A stretch of 64,000 bases of DNA from Bog-473 sp963779735 (GTDB lineage: Bacteria > Actinomycetota > Acidimicrobiia > Acidimicrobiales > RAAP-2), in contig CAVZZJ010000007.1 in NCBI GenBank assembly GCA_963779735.1, positions 372,001 to 436,000 of the forward strand, given 5' to 3'. The position numbers and the translations under genes are program-made. The notes beneath the pieces are model-generated. The model had not been told where the DNA came from. It made no database searches and worked only from the letters and a program-made list of their open reading frames with translations. Positions 52,786 to 63,400 of this stretch are shown here, in pieces. How positions within the stretch are numbered: the first letter of the stretch is position 1; each line of letters begins with the position of its first letter.

Positions 52786-53769
52786 GTGCAGGGCACCCTG
52801 ACCCAGAACGGCGCCACCACCCAGGCGACCAGTGAGAACGTCCTGGCGGCACTGGCCGGGACTGGGTTCTTCTGGCTCGACCTCGACGACGCCACGACCG
52901 ACGGAACGGTGACCGAGCTCCTCAGCGTCCACTTCGGGTTCCACCCGCTCGCCGTGGCGGCGGCCGAGAAGTTCCGGCAGCGGCCGCGATTCGACGACTA
53001 CGACGGGTTCGTCTACCTGGTGGCCCGGGGCGCCGATCCCGAGGACTCGGGCCACGCCGAGGTGCACTGCTTCTGGAGCGACCGCTACGTCGTCACCGTG
53101 CACCGGGGTGCCTGCCCGGCCGTGCAGTCGGTGCGCGACCGGATGGAACAACACCACATTGCCGCCACCACCGCCTCGCCACAGATCGTCATCGTCTACC
53201 TCATCATGAACGCGTTGGTGGACGGCTTCTTCCCCGTCCTCAACGACTTCGACGAGAAGATCGACGCACTCGAGGACGACATCCTCAAGGCTCCCACCGA
53301 GTCCCAGTTGGGCGTGCTGTTCGACATGAAGCGCAGCCTCATGAACATGCGCAAGGTCATCGCCCCGCAGCGCGACATGATGGCCAGCATCAACGCCGGC
53401 GTCGCCACCGTGCCCGGTCTGACCAGCGAGGCGGCACGGTACTTCCGCGACCTCTACGACCACCTGATCCGACTGGCCGATCTGGTCGACAGCTACCGTG
53501 ACCTCCTGACCAGCGTGATGGACACGCACCTCTCCACGGTGTCGAACCGCCTCAACGTGGTGATGAAGCAGTTGGCCATCATCGCCACGATCTTCCTGCC
53601 GTTGAGCTTCCTCACCGGGTTCTTCGGGCAGAACTTCAGCTACCTGGTCACGCACATCACCGGTGGGTGGACCTTCCTGTGGCTCGGGTTCGGCTCCGAG
53701 CTGGTCGCCGTCGTGCTGCTCGTCGCACTCTTCAAGCGGCGGGGCTGGCTGGGCGGCCCGACGGTCTGA
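52786..53769 (+). CDS. corA: CorA-family magnesium/cobalt transporter
   Basis: The 327-residue protein has the CorA architecture: a cytosolic funnel domain (about 1-255) with the long helix ending near SNRLNVVMKQLAIIATIFLP. Then come two C-terminal helices, with the loop motif GFFGQNFSYL, where most CorA have GMN; G-x-N variants are common in Actinobacteria. It forms a pentamer that conducts Mg2+. The start is a GTG at 52786, 73 nt after pspA on the same strand. It is convergent with the patatin gene, with only 9 nt between the stops. Confidence 0.88.
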   Translation: MQGTLTQNGATTQATSENVLAALAGTGFFWLDLDDATTDGTVTELLSVHFGFHPLAVAAAEKFRQRPRFDDYDGFVYLVARGADPEDSGHAEVHCFWSDRYVVTVHRGACPAVQSVRDRMEQHHIAATTASPQIVIVYLIMNALVDGFFPVLNDFDEKIDALEDDILKAPTESQLGVLFDMKRSLMNMRKVIAPQRDMMASINAGVATVPGLTSEAARYFRDLYDHLIRLADLVDSYRDLLTSVMDTHLSTVSNRLNVVMKQLAIIATIFLPLSFLTGFFGQNFSYLVTHITGGWTFLWLGFGSELVAVVLLVALFKRRGWLGGPTV

Positions 53770-53778
53770 GAACGCCCC

Positions 53779-55182
53779 TCAGCTCCCGTGGGCCTCGTAG
53801 CGGGTCCACCACTCCTCGCACCCGTCGGGGACCGGGAAGCCCAGCTGCTTGCGCTGGTCGACCAGCTCGTGGACCTCGCGCTTGAGCTCGCGCAGCAGCG
53901 AGAGGGTGCCGGGATCGGCGTCGCCGCTGATGGCGTCCCCGGCCCACACCGTCTCCTCCAGGTGCCAGGCCTCCAGCCGGGCGGCGATCAGCCGGTGGGT
54001 GTCGGCCGCCACCTCGTCCAGCACGGTGGCGTCCCCCTCGGCCATGACGTCGGCCGCCCGCAGCCATCCGTAGTCCTTGTTGATGCGCAGGAGGCCCGGC
54101 TCGACCTCGAAGTAGCCGACCACGTCGACGACGGGATCGATGGTAGTGAGGGTGCCACCCGGCGGCAGGGGCACGGCCAGGTTCTCGCGCTGGCGCTCCG
54201 CCATGGCGATCACGCCGAGGGCCCGCAGGCCGACGTTGACGACGTTGTCGTCGGAGTAGTTGCGCTCGTCACGATCGATCCGGAGCGGCACGGCCATCAC
54301 GGCGATGACTCGCGTGGCACCCAGCTGCGCCGCGGCGCGCACCGGCACGACCTGCAGGACCCCACCGTCGACGTAGTCGTCGCCGGCCAGGGCGCGGGGT
54401 GGGAAGACCATGGGCACGCTGGCCGAGGCGATGACGCCGTCGAGCAGGTCGACCGGTCCGGCGCTGGAGCCGGGTGCGGGCGTGAGGGCGTCCTCTTCGA
54501 CGATGGTGCCGTCCTGGGTGACGTAGCGCAGGACGCCGGCACGCAACGCGGTGACGGCCAGGCGGAGCTCGAGCCCGGGCCGCCGGACCAGGTCCGGATC
54601 GACGGGGTGGATCCCGCTGGACCCCCCGTAGCGCATGGCGTGGGCCAGGGGCCTGAGGTTCAAGATGGAGCTCCCGCTGGTCCGGAAGCGGCGCCGGGCC
54701 CGAGGCAGGCGCAGGGCGGCCCCGGCGAGCAGTCGGCGCGCCCAGCGCCGGCGCCGGCGCCGGGCCTTATTGGCCAGCCGCCGGGGCACGTTGGGCGGCG
54801 GGTCCGGGTCGAGGGAGACCGTGCAGCGCAGGGCCGGCAGCGGCGGCCGGGTCCCCTTGGTGAACGCGCTGCGGATCTCACCGCCCAGCGTCGTTCCCTC
54901 CAGCGCCTGGAGCCATGCCTGCTCGCCGAAGATCTGCTCGGTGCGGGTCATGGCCAAAATGTCGTCCTCGACCTCTTGGACCCGGCGGGCGAACTCCTCG
55001 AAGGTCCGGGCCTGGGCCAGCACGGCCGCGGCCACGGCCCCGGCGGAGGTGGCCGCGATGATGTCGGGGATGATCCGCTCGGTGCCCACCAGATACTGCA
55101 GGGCACCGACCTCGAACGAGCCCTTGGTCCCCCCGCCGGCCAGCACGAACGCGGTCGGCCCGGCCAGGGATCGCTCCGTCAT
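53779..55182 (-). CDS. patatin-like phospholipase
   Basis: The 467-residue protein has the patatin oxyanion loop FVLAGGGTKGSFEVGALQYL, the nucleophile serine in IIAATSAGAVAAA (A-T-S-A-G, a variant of G-x-S-x-G), and the catalytic Asp in the motif VDGGVLQVVP. A strongly basic insertion (KARRRRRRWARRLL) lies between them and may touch acidic phospholipids. Acyl hydrolase activity on membrane lipids is expected. Start ATG at 55182; an upstream start at 55224 would overlap thiS. It follows thiS by 10 nt on the same strand. Confidence 0.85.
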   Translation of the reverse strand: MTERSLAGPTAFVLAGGGTKGSFEVGALQYLVGTERIIPDIIAATSAGAVAAAVLAQARTFEEFARRVQEVEDDILAMTRTEQIFGEQAWLQALEGTTLGGEIRSAFTKGTRPPLPALRCTVSLDPDPPPNVPRRLANKARRRRRRWARRLLAGAALRLPRARRRFRTSGSSILNLRPLAHAMRYGGSSGIHPVDPDLVRRPGLELRLAVTALRAGVLRYVTQDGTIVEEDALTPAPGSSAGPVDLLDGVIASASVPMVFPPRALAGDDYVDGGVLQVVPVRAAAQLGATRVIAVMAVPLRIDRDERNYSDDNVVNVGLRALGVIAMAERQRENLAVPLPPGGTLTTIDPVVDVVGYFEVEPGLLRINKDYGWLRAADVMAEGDATVLDEVAADTHRLIAARLEAWHLEETVWAGDAISGDADPGTLSLLRELKREVHELVDQRKQLGFPVPDGCEEWWTRYEAHGS

Positions 55183-55192
55183 CCCAGTGAGG

Positions 55193-55408
55193 TTAGCCAC
55201 CGGCGGCGGCCGAGACGACTTCAATGGGGGCTCCGGGCCGCGCCGGGGTGGTGGACCACAGCGAACGGGGGATGACGCAGCGGTCGACCGCCACGGCGAT
55301 CCCCTTGGGCTCCGCCCCCCCGACGAGGTGGGCCACCACGTCGGCGATGGTGCTCCCGGCGCGCACGGTCAGGGGGTTGCCGTTGACGGTCAGGGTCAGC
55401 TCGCTCAC
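55193..55408 (-). CDS. thiS: ThiS sulfur-carrier protein
   Basis: The 71-residue ubiquitin-like protein reads VSELTLTVNGNPLTVRAGST and ends in SAAAGG, with the C-terminal Gly-Gly that is adenylated and then thiocarboxylated. It donates sulfur for the thiazole ring of thiamin. The GTG at 55408 overlaps the thiO stop by 4 nt (GTGA). ThiG, the usual next gene, is absent here; the patatin gene follows instead. Confidence 0.88.
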   Translation of the reverse strand: MSELTLTVNGNPLTVRAGSTIADVVAHLVGGAEPKGIAVAVDRCVIPRSLWSTTPARPGAPIEVVSAAAGG

Positions 55409-56493
55409 CGCCCCCCCGCCGCCGAGAGGAGGTCGACAACCGCCATTGCAGTGTGCGGCGCCAGGAGGATGCCGTTGCGGAAGTGGCCGGTGGCCACGGC
55501 CACTCCCGGCCGCCGCGTCCACCCGACGACCGGCGTGTTGTCGGCCGTGGCCGGGCGGAGCCCCGTCTGCGCCTCCACGAGCTCGAGCTCGTCGATCCCC
55601 GGGACCACGGCCCGGGCGTCGCTGAGCAGCTCGTGCACCGCCCCGGCCCGCACCGCGGTATCGGCGCCGCGCTCCTCCATGGTCGCCCCCACCACCAGGG
55701 TCCCGTCGGGCCGGGGAACGAGGTAGATGGAGCGGCCGTGCACCAGCGCGCGCACCGTGCGGCCGAGCAGCGGCGCGCCCGGCGCCGGGCCGAGGCGCAG
55801 GATGTGCCCCTTGACCGGGCGGATCGTGGGTAGCCCCGCCGACTCCAGACCGCCGATGTGCGCGGTGCCCGTGCCCGCCGCCAGGAGGACGACGTCGGAG
55901 CCGACGCGGCTGCCATCGGAAAGCACGGCGGTGGGACCGGGCGACCCGGGATCGAGGGCCAGGGCCGCCCGGGGCACGAACTCCACGCCCCCGGCCCGGC
56001 ACGCCGCCACGAGGGCCCCCAGGAGGGCCCGGTTGTCCACGTGGTGGTCGCCGGGAACCTCTATCCCCCCGCGCAGCGTCGGGGTGAGCGACGGCACCAG
56101 CGTTCGGCACTCCGAGGCCGTGCGCCGATGGGCGGTGCAGCCCAGCGAGTGCTGGTAGGCGAGCAGGTGGTCGAGGGCGGCGCGATCGGACGTGTCGAGG
56201 GCGACCGTCAACGTGCCCGACGGGTCGTACCCGATGTCGTGGCCCGACGCCGCCTCCAGCGAGGCGGCGAACTCCTTCCAGCACCGGGCCCCCTCGAGGA
56301 GTAGCTCCGTGAGGGGCGCCTCACCGAACTGCACCTCGGTGACGGGGGCCAGCATCCCGGCGGCGACCCACGACGCGCCGTCGCGCCCGGGCGCGGGGGC
56401 CACCAGGGTCACCCGATGACCCGCCCCGGCCAGTCGCCACGAGCACGTGAGGCCGATGACCCCACCCCCGACCACCAGCACCCGGTCCGTCAT
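55405..56493 (-). CDS. thiO: glycine oxidase ThiO
   Basis: The 362-residue FAD enzyme oxidises glycine to iminoglyoxylate, a precursor of the thiazole moiety of thiamin. The FAD Rossmann motif is VLVVGGGVIGLTCSWRLAGA. Other DAO-family parts are ASWVAAGMLAPVTEVQFGEA and the C-terminal GLRPATADNTPVVGWTRRPG and TGHFRNGILLAPHTAMAVVD. Length and order match ThiO. ATG at 56493. It is translationally coupled to thiS. Confidence 0.92.
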   Translation of the reverse strand: MTDRVLVVGGGVIGLTCSWRLAGAGHRVTLVAPAPGRDGASWVAAGMLAPVTEVQFGEAPLTELLLEGARCWKEFAASLEAASGHDIGYDPSGTLTVALDTSDRAALDHLLAYQHSLGCTAHRRTASECRTLVPSLTPTLRGGIEVPGDHHVDNRALLGALVAACRAGGVEFVPRAALALDPGSPGPTAVLSDGSRVGSDVVLLAAGTGTAHIGGLESAGLPTIRPVKGHILRLGPAPGAPLLGRTVRALVHGRSIYLVPRPDGTLVVGATMEERGADTAVRAGAVHELLSDARAVVPGIDELELVEAQTGLRPATADNTPVVGWTRRPGVAVATGHFRNGILLAPHTAMAVVDLLSAAGGR

Positions 56494-56526
56494 GAGCCAA
56501 GACTACCGAGCCCCTTCGGCCGCCCA

Positions 56527-57988
56527 TCAGGCCGGCGGGCCCGGGAGGTTCTCTAAGAGCGTGACGACCTCCGTCGCCGCCTGCCGTGCCCGATGGTGGG
56601 CCGACTCGCCCGGACGGGCATCCCCGTAGCGGACGCGCTGGTAGAGGGAGGTGAGCGTGTCGAGAGGTTCCGAGCGTCGGTCGGGCCCGTCGGGCCGGTC
56701 GGGCCCGTCGGGACAGAGGGCCTCGGCGAGCCGCCGAGCGAACTCCAGGGTCGTCTCGGTGGGGACGCGAGGGGTCCCGGCCTGGCGGGCGGCCAGCAGC
56801 ACCCGGCGGTACTCGCCGCGAATGCCCTCGAGCGGATCCGGGCCGGACGCCGGTCCGTTGCCGGTCCCGCCGGCCGAAGGGGCCACCACGCCCCACGCAC
56901 GCCGCCAGCTCCGCGCCCGGGTTCGGAGCCGGTGCACGGCCAGCCGCACCTGCGCCAGGAGATGCGCCCAGGTGAACACCGAGTCGCGCTCTTCGACTAC
57001 GTCGGAGCGCGCCGCCTCCCCCCGGCGCCCTAAACCGATGTAGGGGAGGACGTAGCGCAGGACGGCCCAGATGACCAGCGCCGCGCCCAGCGCGCCGACG
57101 ACCAGCCCGACCACCGTCGGAACATGGAGGCCGTGCGCCACCGCCGGGTGTGCGAGGCGGGACGGCACCGGTGCCGCCGTTCGGCCGTGGCCGACCCGGC
57201 CGGTGACCGGCCGGCTGGGGCTGCCCCGCGGCAGCAGCCGCCAGAAGGCGACGACCACCCGGCCGACGGCCCGGGCGACCACGACCGCCACCCGGCCGAC
57301 GACGCGGACGAACGGACCGCCGCCGACGGCCACCACGAGCGCCAGCCCGGCGACCACCACCAACGGCGCGGCGAGCACGGCCAGCCAGCCGAGCCCCGGG
57401 CCCGGCGCCGGCGAGGGCGAGCGCCGAATAGACGAACTCCTCCTCAATCTCCCGCTGGCGGATGAGGAGCAGCGCAGCCCCCGTGAGAAGGAAGCAGAGG
57501 AAGAACAGTGCCACGGCGTCGCCCGTCGTGGCCCGGAAGCTGACGTCGTGGTGGGGCGCGCGCCCGATGAAGATCCCGAGGAAGGCGAGCGCCGAGAGCC
57601 CGGCCGACCAGGCGGCGTGGGAGAACGACAGGCGGGTGGTGCCGAGCCACGTTCCGCGAGCCCACACGAGCGCGGCGACGAACCAGGTACCGGCGGCCAC
57701 CACCGCCGCCCGGTGGCCGTGGCTGCTCCACGGGCGCACCGCCACCCGCCCCAGCGAGCCGCCGACGCTCAGTTGGGCGAGAGCACCGGCCGTGAGGGCC
57801 ACTCCGACCACCACGATGGCCACCACCAGCAGGGCGCGCTGCCACCAGCGCCACCGCAGACGGGCGGTGGCCGCCGTCACCGCCACGGCCAGGGCAGCGG
57901 GTATGGCGAACCCCAACAGGGGCAGGCGGACCTGCGGCCCGGTGGAACCGTTGAACGATGCGTTCACGAGCAGGCTCACCCATGTCAC
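56527..57988 (-). CDS. DUF4129-type membrane protein, one frameshift
   Basis: The N-terminal 190 residues, from a GTG at 57988, form about six transmembrane helices (TWVSLLVNASFNGSTGPQVR, then PLLGFAIPAALAVAVTAATA and so on). In the GC run at 57391-57410 the frame slips, and the C-terminal part continues as GLGWLAVLAAPLVVVAGLAL with two more helices. A cytosolic region at the end carries the DUF4129 pattern (GIRGEYRRVLLAARQAGTPR, FARRLAEAL, SLYQRVRYGDARP). Together about 486 residues. Such proteins, with DUF58 and MoxR, form a conserved operon possibly acting on the cell envelope. The slip lies in a GGGCCCGGGG run and may well be a sequencing error. Confidence 0.72.
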
Positions 57989-58022
57989 CTCGCCGACGAT
58001 CAGGCACGCCGGTACGGCGAGG

Positions 58023-59273
58023 TCAGCCAGCGAGTTCCACCGTGGCGCGCTGCTGCCAGTCCTCGCCGTAGACCACCTCCTCTCGGACGTCGACCGTCCC
58101 CGACGGGGGCGGGGCGCCTGCGTCGTTGCGCACCCAGATGGCGGTCACGGCCAGCCGGCGCCGCAGATCGGCCAGGGCGGCCAGGGTCGGTTCGGGAAAG
58201 TCTGCGGCGATCACGATAACGCTGGTCCCGCTGCGCAGACGCGCCCCCTCCGATGAGAGCACGTCGCACAGCGGCATGGTGCCGAAGGTGGACACCCGGG
58301 CCAGTAGCTCGAGTATGTCGGGCAGGGCCGAGGGCGAGGTTGTCGGGGCGTAGGCCAAGGGGTGCCCGTCGACCATCCCGGTCGAGTACATACCGACGCC
58401 GATCTCCCGGGTGCTGAGATCGGCGGCCACAGAAGCGGCCACGGCCACCGTGAACTCCGAGAGGTCGGGTGGCGCGGCGTTCCGCCGCCCGCGTGAGGCG
58501 CGCGACACGCTGGGCGGGTGAAGGTCGACGAAGGCAGCGACGCGGAGGGAGGTGGTCGGCTCATAGACCCGGACGAGCAGGTCCGGCGAACGGGCGCTGG
58601 CCCGCCAGTCGACGTGACGGAGGGGGTCGCCGGCCCGGTACGCGCGCACGCCCGCCACCCGGCTGGGATCTCCGAACCATGGTGCCGGGGAGCGTTGCTC
58701 GCCCAGCACCATGCGAGACGCCACCCCGGGAGGCTCCAGCGCGAAGACCTTGGGGTAGACGAGCAGGTGGTCGAGCGCGCCGACTCGCTGGGTGCGTCGC
58801 CCGTACCCGATCGGGTCGCCGGACTCGAGGCGCGCCGGGCCGAACGTGTAGCTCCCGCGCCGGTCGCAGACGACCGTCAGACGGCGACGGACGCGCCCGA
58901 ACGGCAGCATGGCGACCACGAAATGGAGGGCGACGTCGCGTCGGAAGGTGTCCTCAATGGTGCCGCCCCTGATGGTGAGCGACCGCGGCACCCCGTACTC
59001 GACGTGTAGCCACGTCAGCGGCAGGAGCTTGTCGTTGACCACCTCTATGAGGAGGGCGACCTCCTCGCCGAACGTGGCCCGTTGGCGGCCGATCGTGCGC
59101 GTGAAGGTCACGTTGGTCAGGCACTCTCGTTGCCACACCCACAAGGTGAGGACGGTGAGGACACCGAGCGTGCCCGAGAGGGCGAGCGGCACCGAGTGCA
59201 CGGCCCAGCCCACTGCGGCGAGGGCGGTGAGGAGGCCCACCGCGTACCAACGAGCGGCCCCCCGGTGGTTCAT
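58023..59273 (-). CDS. DUF58 domain protein (vWA-like)
   Basis: The 416-residue protein has two N-terminal helices (about 9-45, AVGLLTALAAVGWAVHSVPL and LSGTLGVLTVLTLWVW), then a beta-rich segment. The DUF58 core follows: VRAYRAGDPLRHVDWRASAR, and a vWA-like region with AAFVDLHPPS. DUF58 proteins are encoded with MoxR ATPases and are thought to be their partners or clients. The ATG at 59273 overlaps the MoxR stop (ATGA, 4 nt). Confidence 0.88.
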   Translation of the reverse strand: MNHRGAARWYAVGLLTALAAVGWAVHSVPLALSGTLGVLTVLTLWVWQRECLTNVTFTRTIGRQRATFGEEVALLIEVVNDKLLPLTWLHVEYGVPRSLTIRGGTIEDTFRRDVALHFVVAMLPFGRVRRRLTVVCDRRGSYTFGPARLESGDPIGYGRRTQRVGALDHLLVYPKVFALEPPGVASRMVLGEQRSPAPWFGDPSRVAGVRAYRAGDPLRHVDWRASARSPDLLVRVYEPTTSLRVAAFVDLHPPSVSRASRGRRNAAPPDLSEFTVAVAASVAADLSTREIGVGMYSTGMVDGHPLAYAPTTSPSALPDILELLARVSTFGTMPLCDVLSSEGARLRSGTSVIVIAADFPEPTLAALADLRRRLAVTAIWVRNDAGAPPPSGTVDVREEVVYGEDWQQRATVELAG

Positions 59274-60235
59274 CCGGCGTCTTCCTCCACCGGCACTGGA
59301 GTCGTGGCGAGGAGCTGCGACAGGATCGCACCGGGGGACTCGCCGCGCAGACGGGCGTGGGCGGTCACGATCAGGCGGTGGGCCAGCACCGGCACCGCCA
59401 GCGCCTTGACGTCGTCGGGGATGGCGAACGACCGGCCCTGCAGAAGGGCCCGGGCCTGAATGGCCCGGTGCAGCGAGAGGGCACCGCGCGGGCTGACACC
59501 GAGCGCCACCCGCTCGTCGACGCGGGTGGCGCGGACCAGCTCGACGAGGTACGAGCGGACCGGATCGCTGACGACCACCCGTCCCCTCTGATGCTGCCAC
59601 GACACCACCTCGTCCGCGCTCACGACCGGCGAGAGCCGGGTGAGCGGATCGTCGTCCTCGAAGCGCAGGAGGATGGCGTGCTCGTCCTCCAGGCTCGGAT
59701 AGCCGAGGGTGACGCGAATCAGAAAGCGGTCGAGCTGCGCCTCGGGGAGGGGGAACGTGCCCTCGAGCTCGACCGGATTCTGGGTGGCGAGGACGAGAAA
59801 GGGCTCGGGGAGCGCCGTCGTCTGGCCGTCGACCGTCACCTGGTGCTCCTCCATCGCCTCCAAGAGCGCCGACTGGGTGCGGGGCGTGGCCCGGTTGATC
59901 TCGTCAGCCAGCAGCACCTGGGTGAAGACGGGTCCCGGGCGGAACTCGAACGCCGTGGTGTGCTGGTTGTACACGCTGGAGCCCGTGATGTCCGAGGGGA
60001 GGACGTCCGGGGTGAACTGGATCCGCCGAAAGGTGCAGCCCAAGACGGCGGCGAGCGAGCGCGCCAGCAACGTCTTGCCCATGCCGGGGACGTCCTCGAC
60101 GAGGGCATGGCTCCGGCAGAGCAACGCCACGAGCAGTTGTTCCAGCGCTCCCTGGTTGCCGACGACCACCGAGGCGACCGCGGCACGCACACGATCGGCC
60201 GCCGCGTGTCGATCCCCGGCATCGTGAGAGGTCAT
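59270..60235 (-). CDS. MoxR-family AAA+ ATPase
   Basis: The 321-residue ATPase has Walker A VEDVPGMGKTLLARSL (about 46-61), Walker B VLLADEINRATPRTQSALLE, sensor-1 FLVLATQNPVELEGTFPLPE, and the MoxR closing pattern GVSPRGALSLHRAIQARALL. MoxR proteins act as chaperones for the assembly of membrane or metal-containing complexes. The start is the ATG at 60235; the frame is open far upstream, but that part overlaps gltB on the other strand and is a shadow. First gene of the MoxR-DUF58-DUF4129 operon; divergent from gltB. Confidence 0.92.
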   Translation of the reverse strand: MTSHDAGDRHAAADRVRAAVASVVVGNQGALEQLLVALLCRSHALVEDVPGMGKTLLARSLAAVLGCTFRRIQFTPDVLPSDITGSSVYNQHTTAFEFRPGPVFTQVLLADEINRATPRTQSALLEAMEEHQVTVDGQTTALPEPFLVLATQNPVELEGTFPLPEAQLDRFLIRVTLGYPSLEDEHAILLRFEDDDPLTRLSPVVSADEVVSWQHQRGRVVVSDPVRSYLVELVRATRVDERVALGVSPRGALSLHRAIQARALLQGRSFAIPDDVKALAVPVLAHRLIVTAHARLRGESPGAILSQLLATTPVPVEEDAG

Positions 60236-60409
60236 CGCCGGCCTACGGTGTGCCGGCCAGGTTGCCGACCAGGTGTGCGGCAGTGCTGACCACGGCGCGT
60301 CACCGTAGCCCACCGACCTGGGAAGAGGATCGTGTAATCTGTAAGTTCGCTCCTGGGCCAGCGCCGTCCCGGTCGACTTTCTGCTCCCACTATTTACGAA
60401 AGGACGACT

Positions 60410-63400
60410 ATGGCCCACGGCCTCTACGACGCCTCGTACGAGCACGACGCCTGCGGCGTGGGCATGGTGGCCGACCTCCACGGGCGGGCGAGCCACGACA
60501 TCGTCGACAAGGGGCTCACCGTTCTCGAGCGGCTGGCGCACCGGGGGGCGTCGGGGGCCGAGGTCTCGACGGGGGACGGCGCCGGGATCCTGACCCAGGT
60601 GCCCCACCGTTTCCTGAGCGGCGCGGCCGAGAGGGCGGGGTTCTCCCTGCCGGCGCCCGGGGCCTACGCCGTCGGCCTGGCGTTCTTGCCCACCGATGTC
60701 GACGACGCCGCCAAGGCGAAGAAGGTGGTCGAGGCGCTGGCCGCCGAGGAGGGTCTGACCGTGCTCGGGTGGCGCCCCGTGCCGGTCCGCCCCGAGGGGC
60801 TGGGGGAGACGGCCCTGAGCGCCATGCCCGCCATGGAGCAGCTCTTCGTGGCCTCGGGCACGGAGGACGGAGCGGGCGCCGACCCGCTGGCACTCGAGCG
60901 CCAGGCCTTCGTCTTGCGCAAGCGGGCCGAGCACGCAGTCGACGGGCTCTACTTCCCCTCGCTGTCCTCCCGGACCCTGGTCTACAAGGGCATGCTGACC
61001 TCCGAGCAGCTGCGCTGGTTCTTCACCGACCTCGAGGACCCCCTCTTCGAGTCGGGACTGGCGCTGGTGCACTCGCGCTTCTCGACCAACACCTTCCCCA
61101 GCTGGCCCCTGGCCCATCCGTACCGCTACATGGCCCACAACGGCGAGATCAACACCCTGGCCGGCAACCGCAACTGGATGCGTGCCCGCGAGGCCCTCCT
61201 CTCGACCGACCTCATACCCGGCGACCTCGAGCGCATCTACCCGGTGTGCACCCCGGGGGCGAGCGACTCGGCCAGCTTCGACGAGGTGCTCGAGCTGTTG
61301 CATCTCGCCGGTCGCCCTCTTGCGCACGCCGTGCTCATGATGATCCCCGAGGCCTGGGAGAACCACACCACCATGGACCACGCCCGGCGGGCGTTCTACC
61401 GCTACCACGCCTCGCTGATGGAGCCGTGGGACGGGCCCGCGGCGGTGACCTTCACCGACGGCACCGTGGTGGGCGCCGTGTTGGACCGCAACGGGCTGCG
61501 CCCGGCCCGCTACTGGGTCACCGACGACGACCTGGTGGTGCTGGCCAGCGAGGTGGGCGTCCTGGACATCGACCCGCGACGGATCGTGCGCAAGGGAAGG
61601 CTCCAGCCCGGGCGCATGTTCCTGGTCGACACCGCCAAGGGGCGCATGGTCGGCGACGACGAGATCAAGGCCGAGTTGGCCTCCGAGCACCCCTACGACG
61701 AGTGGCTGGCCCAGGACCAGATCAGGCTCGATGAGCTCCCGCCTCGCTCCATGCTCACGCCCCAGCACGGCCGGGTGGTGAGCCAGCAGCGCCTGTTCGG
61801 CTACACCACCGAGGAGCTGCGGATCATCTTGGCCCCCATGGCCCGCACCGGGGGGGAGCCGCTGGGGTCGATGGGCTCGGATGCCTCTATCGCCGTGCTC
61901 TCGGATCGTTCGCGGCTGCTCTACGACTACTTCACCCAGCTGTTCGCCCAGGTGACCAACCCGCCCCTCGACGCCATCCGGGAGGAGCTGGTGACCTCCC
62001 TGTCGGCCACGGTGGGCCCGGAGGGCAACCTGCTGGACGCCCGCCCCGGGTCGTGCCGGCAGATCATGCTGCCCCTCCCCGTCATCGACCGTGACGACCT
62101 GGCCAAGCTCATGTACGTCAACGAGCACGGCGAGACCCCCGGATTCAAGGCGTTCGCCATCGACGGCCTGTTCGAAGTGGGCCAGGCGGGCCGGGCCGGG
62201 GCGCCGACCGAGGCCGGCGGGGCCGCGTTCGGCGCGGGCCCTGGCGGACGTCCGCCGCCGGGTGTCCGAGGCCATCGCCGACGGGGCCAACATCATCGTG
62301 CTCTCCGACCGCAACTCCACCGAGGAGTGGGCACCCATCCCGTCGCTGCTGCTCACCGCCGCCGTCCACCACCACCTGGTGCGCGAGAAGACCCGGACCC
62401 AGGTGGGCCTGGTGATCGAGACCGGCGACGCCCGCGAGGTCCATCACATGGCGCTGCTCATCGGCTACGGGGCGGCGGCGGTGAACCCGTACCTGGCGCT
62501 CGACACCATCGACGACATGATCGCCGAGGGGCTGCTCGAAGGGGTCTCCCCGCGCCAGGCCCGGCGCAACTACACCAAGGCGGCCTGCAAGGGCGTGCTC
62601 AAGGTGATGTCGAAGATGGGCATCTCGACCGTGGCCTCCTACACCGGTGCGCAGGTCTTCGAGGCCATCGGGCTCGACCGCGCGCTGATCGACGAGTACT
62701 TCACCGGCACGGCCAGCCGCATCGGCGGCATCGGCCTCGCGGTGCTGGCGGCGGAGGTGGCGACACGCCACCGCATCGCCTACGAGAACCGGCCCACCGA
62801 ATGGGCGCACCGAGAGCTCGAGGTGGGCGGGGAGTACCAGTGGCGGCGCGAGGGGGAACATCACCTCTTCAACCCCAAGACGGTCTTCAAGCTCCAGCAC
62901 GCCACCCGTTCCAAGCGCTACTCCATCTTCAAGGAGTACACCGCCGCCGTCGACGACCAGGCCGAGAAGCTGGGGACCCTGCGCGGGCTGCTGCGCCTGC
63001 GCACCTCTCGACCTGAGGTAGAGGGTGATGCTCACGCTCCCGTAGAGGGTGAGGGTCATCCCGCCGGGCCGATCCCGCTCGGGGAGGTCGAGCCGATCGG
63101 GGCGATCATGGCCCGCTTCTCCACCGGGGCCATGTCCTACGGGTCGATCTCCAAGGAGGCGCACGAGACACTGGCCATCGCCATGAACCGGATCGGCGGG
63201 CGCTCGAACACCGGGGAGGGCGGCGAGGACGCCGACCGCTTCACCCCCGACGCCAACGGCGACCTGCGGCGCAGTGCCATCAAGCAGGTGGCCTCCGGCC
63301 GTTTCGGGGTGACCGGCGAGTACCTGGTCAACGCCGACGACATCCAGATCAAGATCTCCCAGGGGGCCAAGCCCGGCGAGGGCGGCCAGTTGCCGGGGAA

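Noticed and set aside
53788..55275. Plus-strand frame of 495 residues opposite the patatin gene
   Set aside because: Gly/Asp/Val/Arg-rich shadow. The minus strand has the patatin glycine loop, serine and DGG motif.
60236..62356. Upstream extension of the MoxR frame by about 700 residues
   Set aside because: It is antisense to gltB, low-complexity and His/Gly/Arg-rich. The MoxR family begins at the ATG at 60235.
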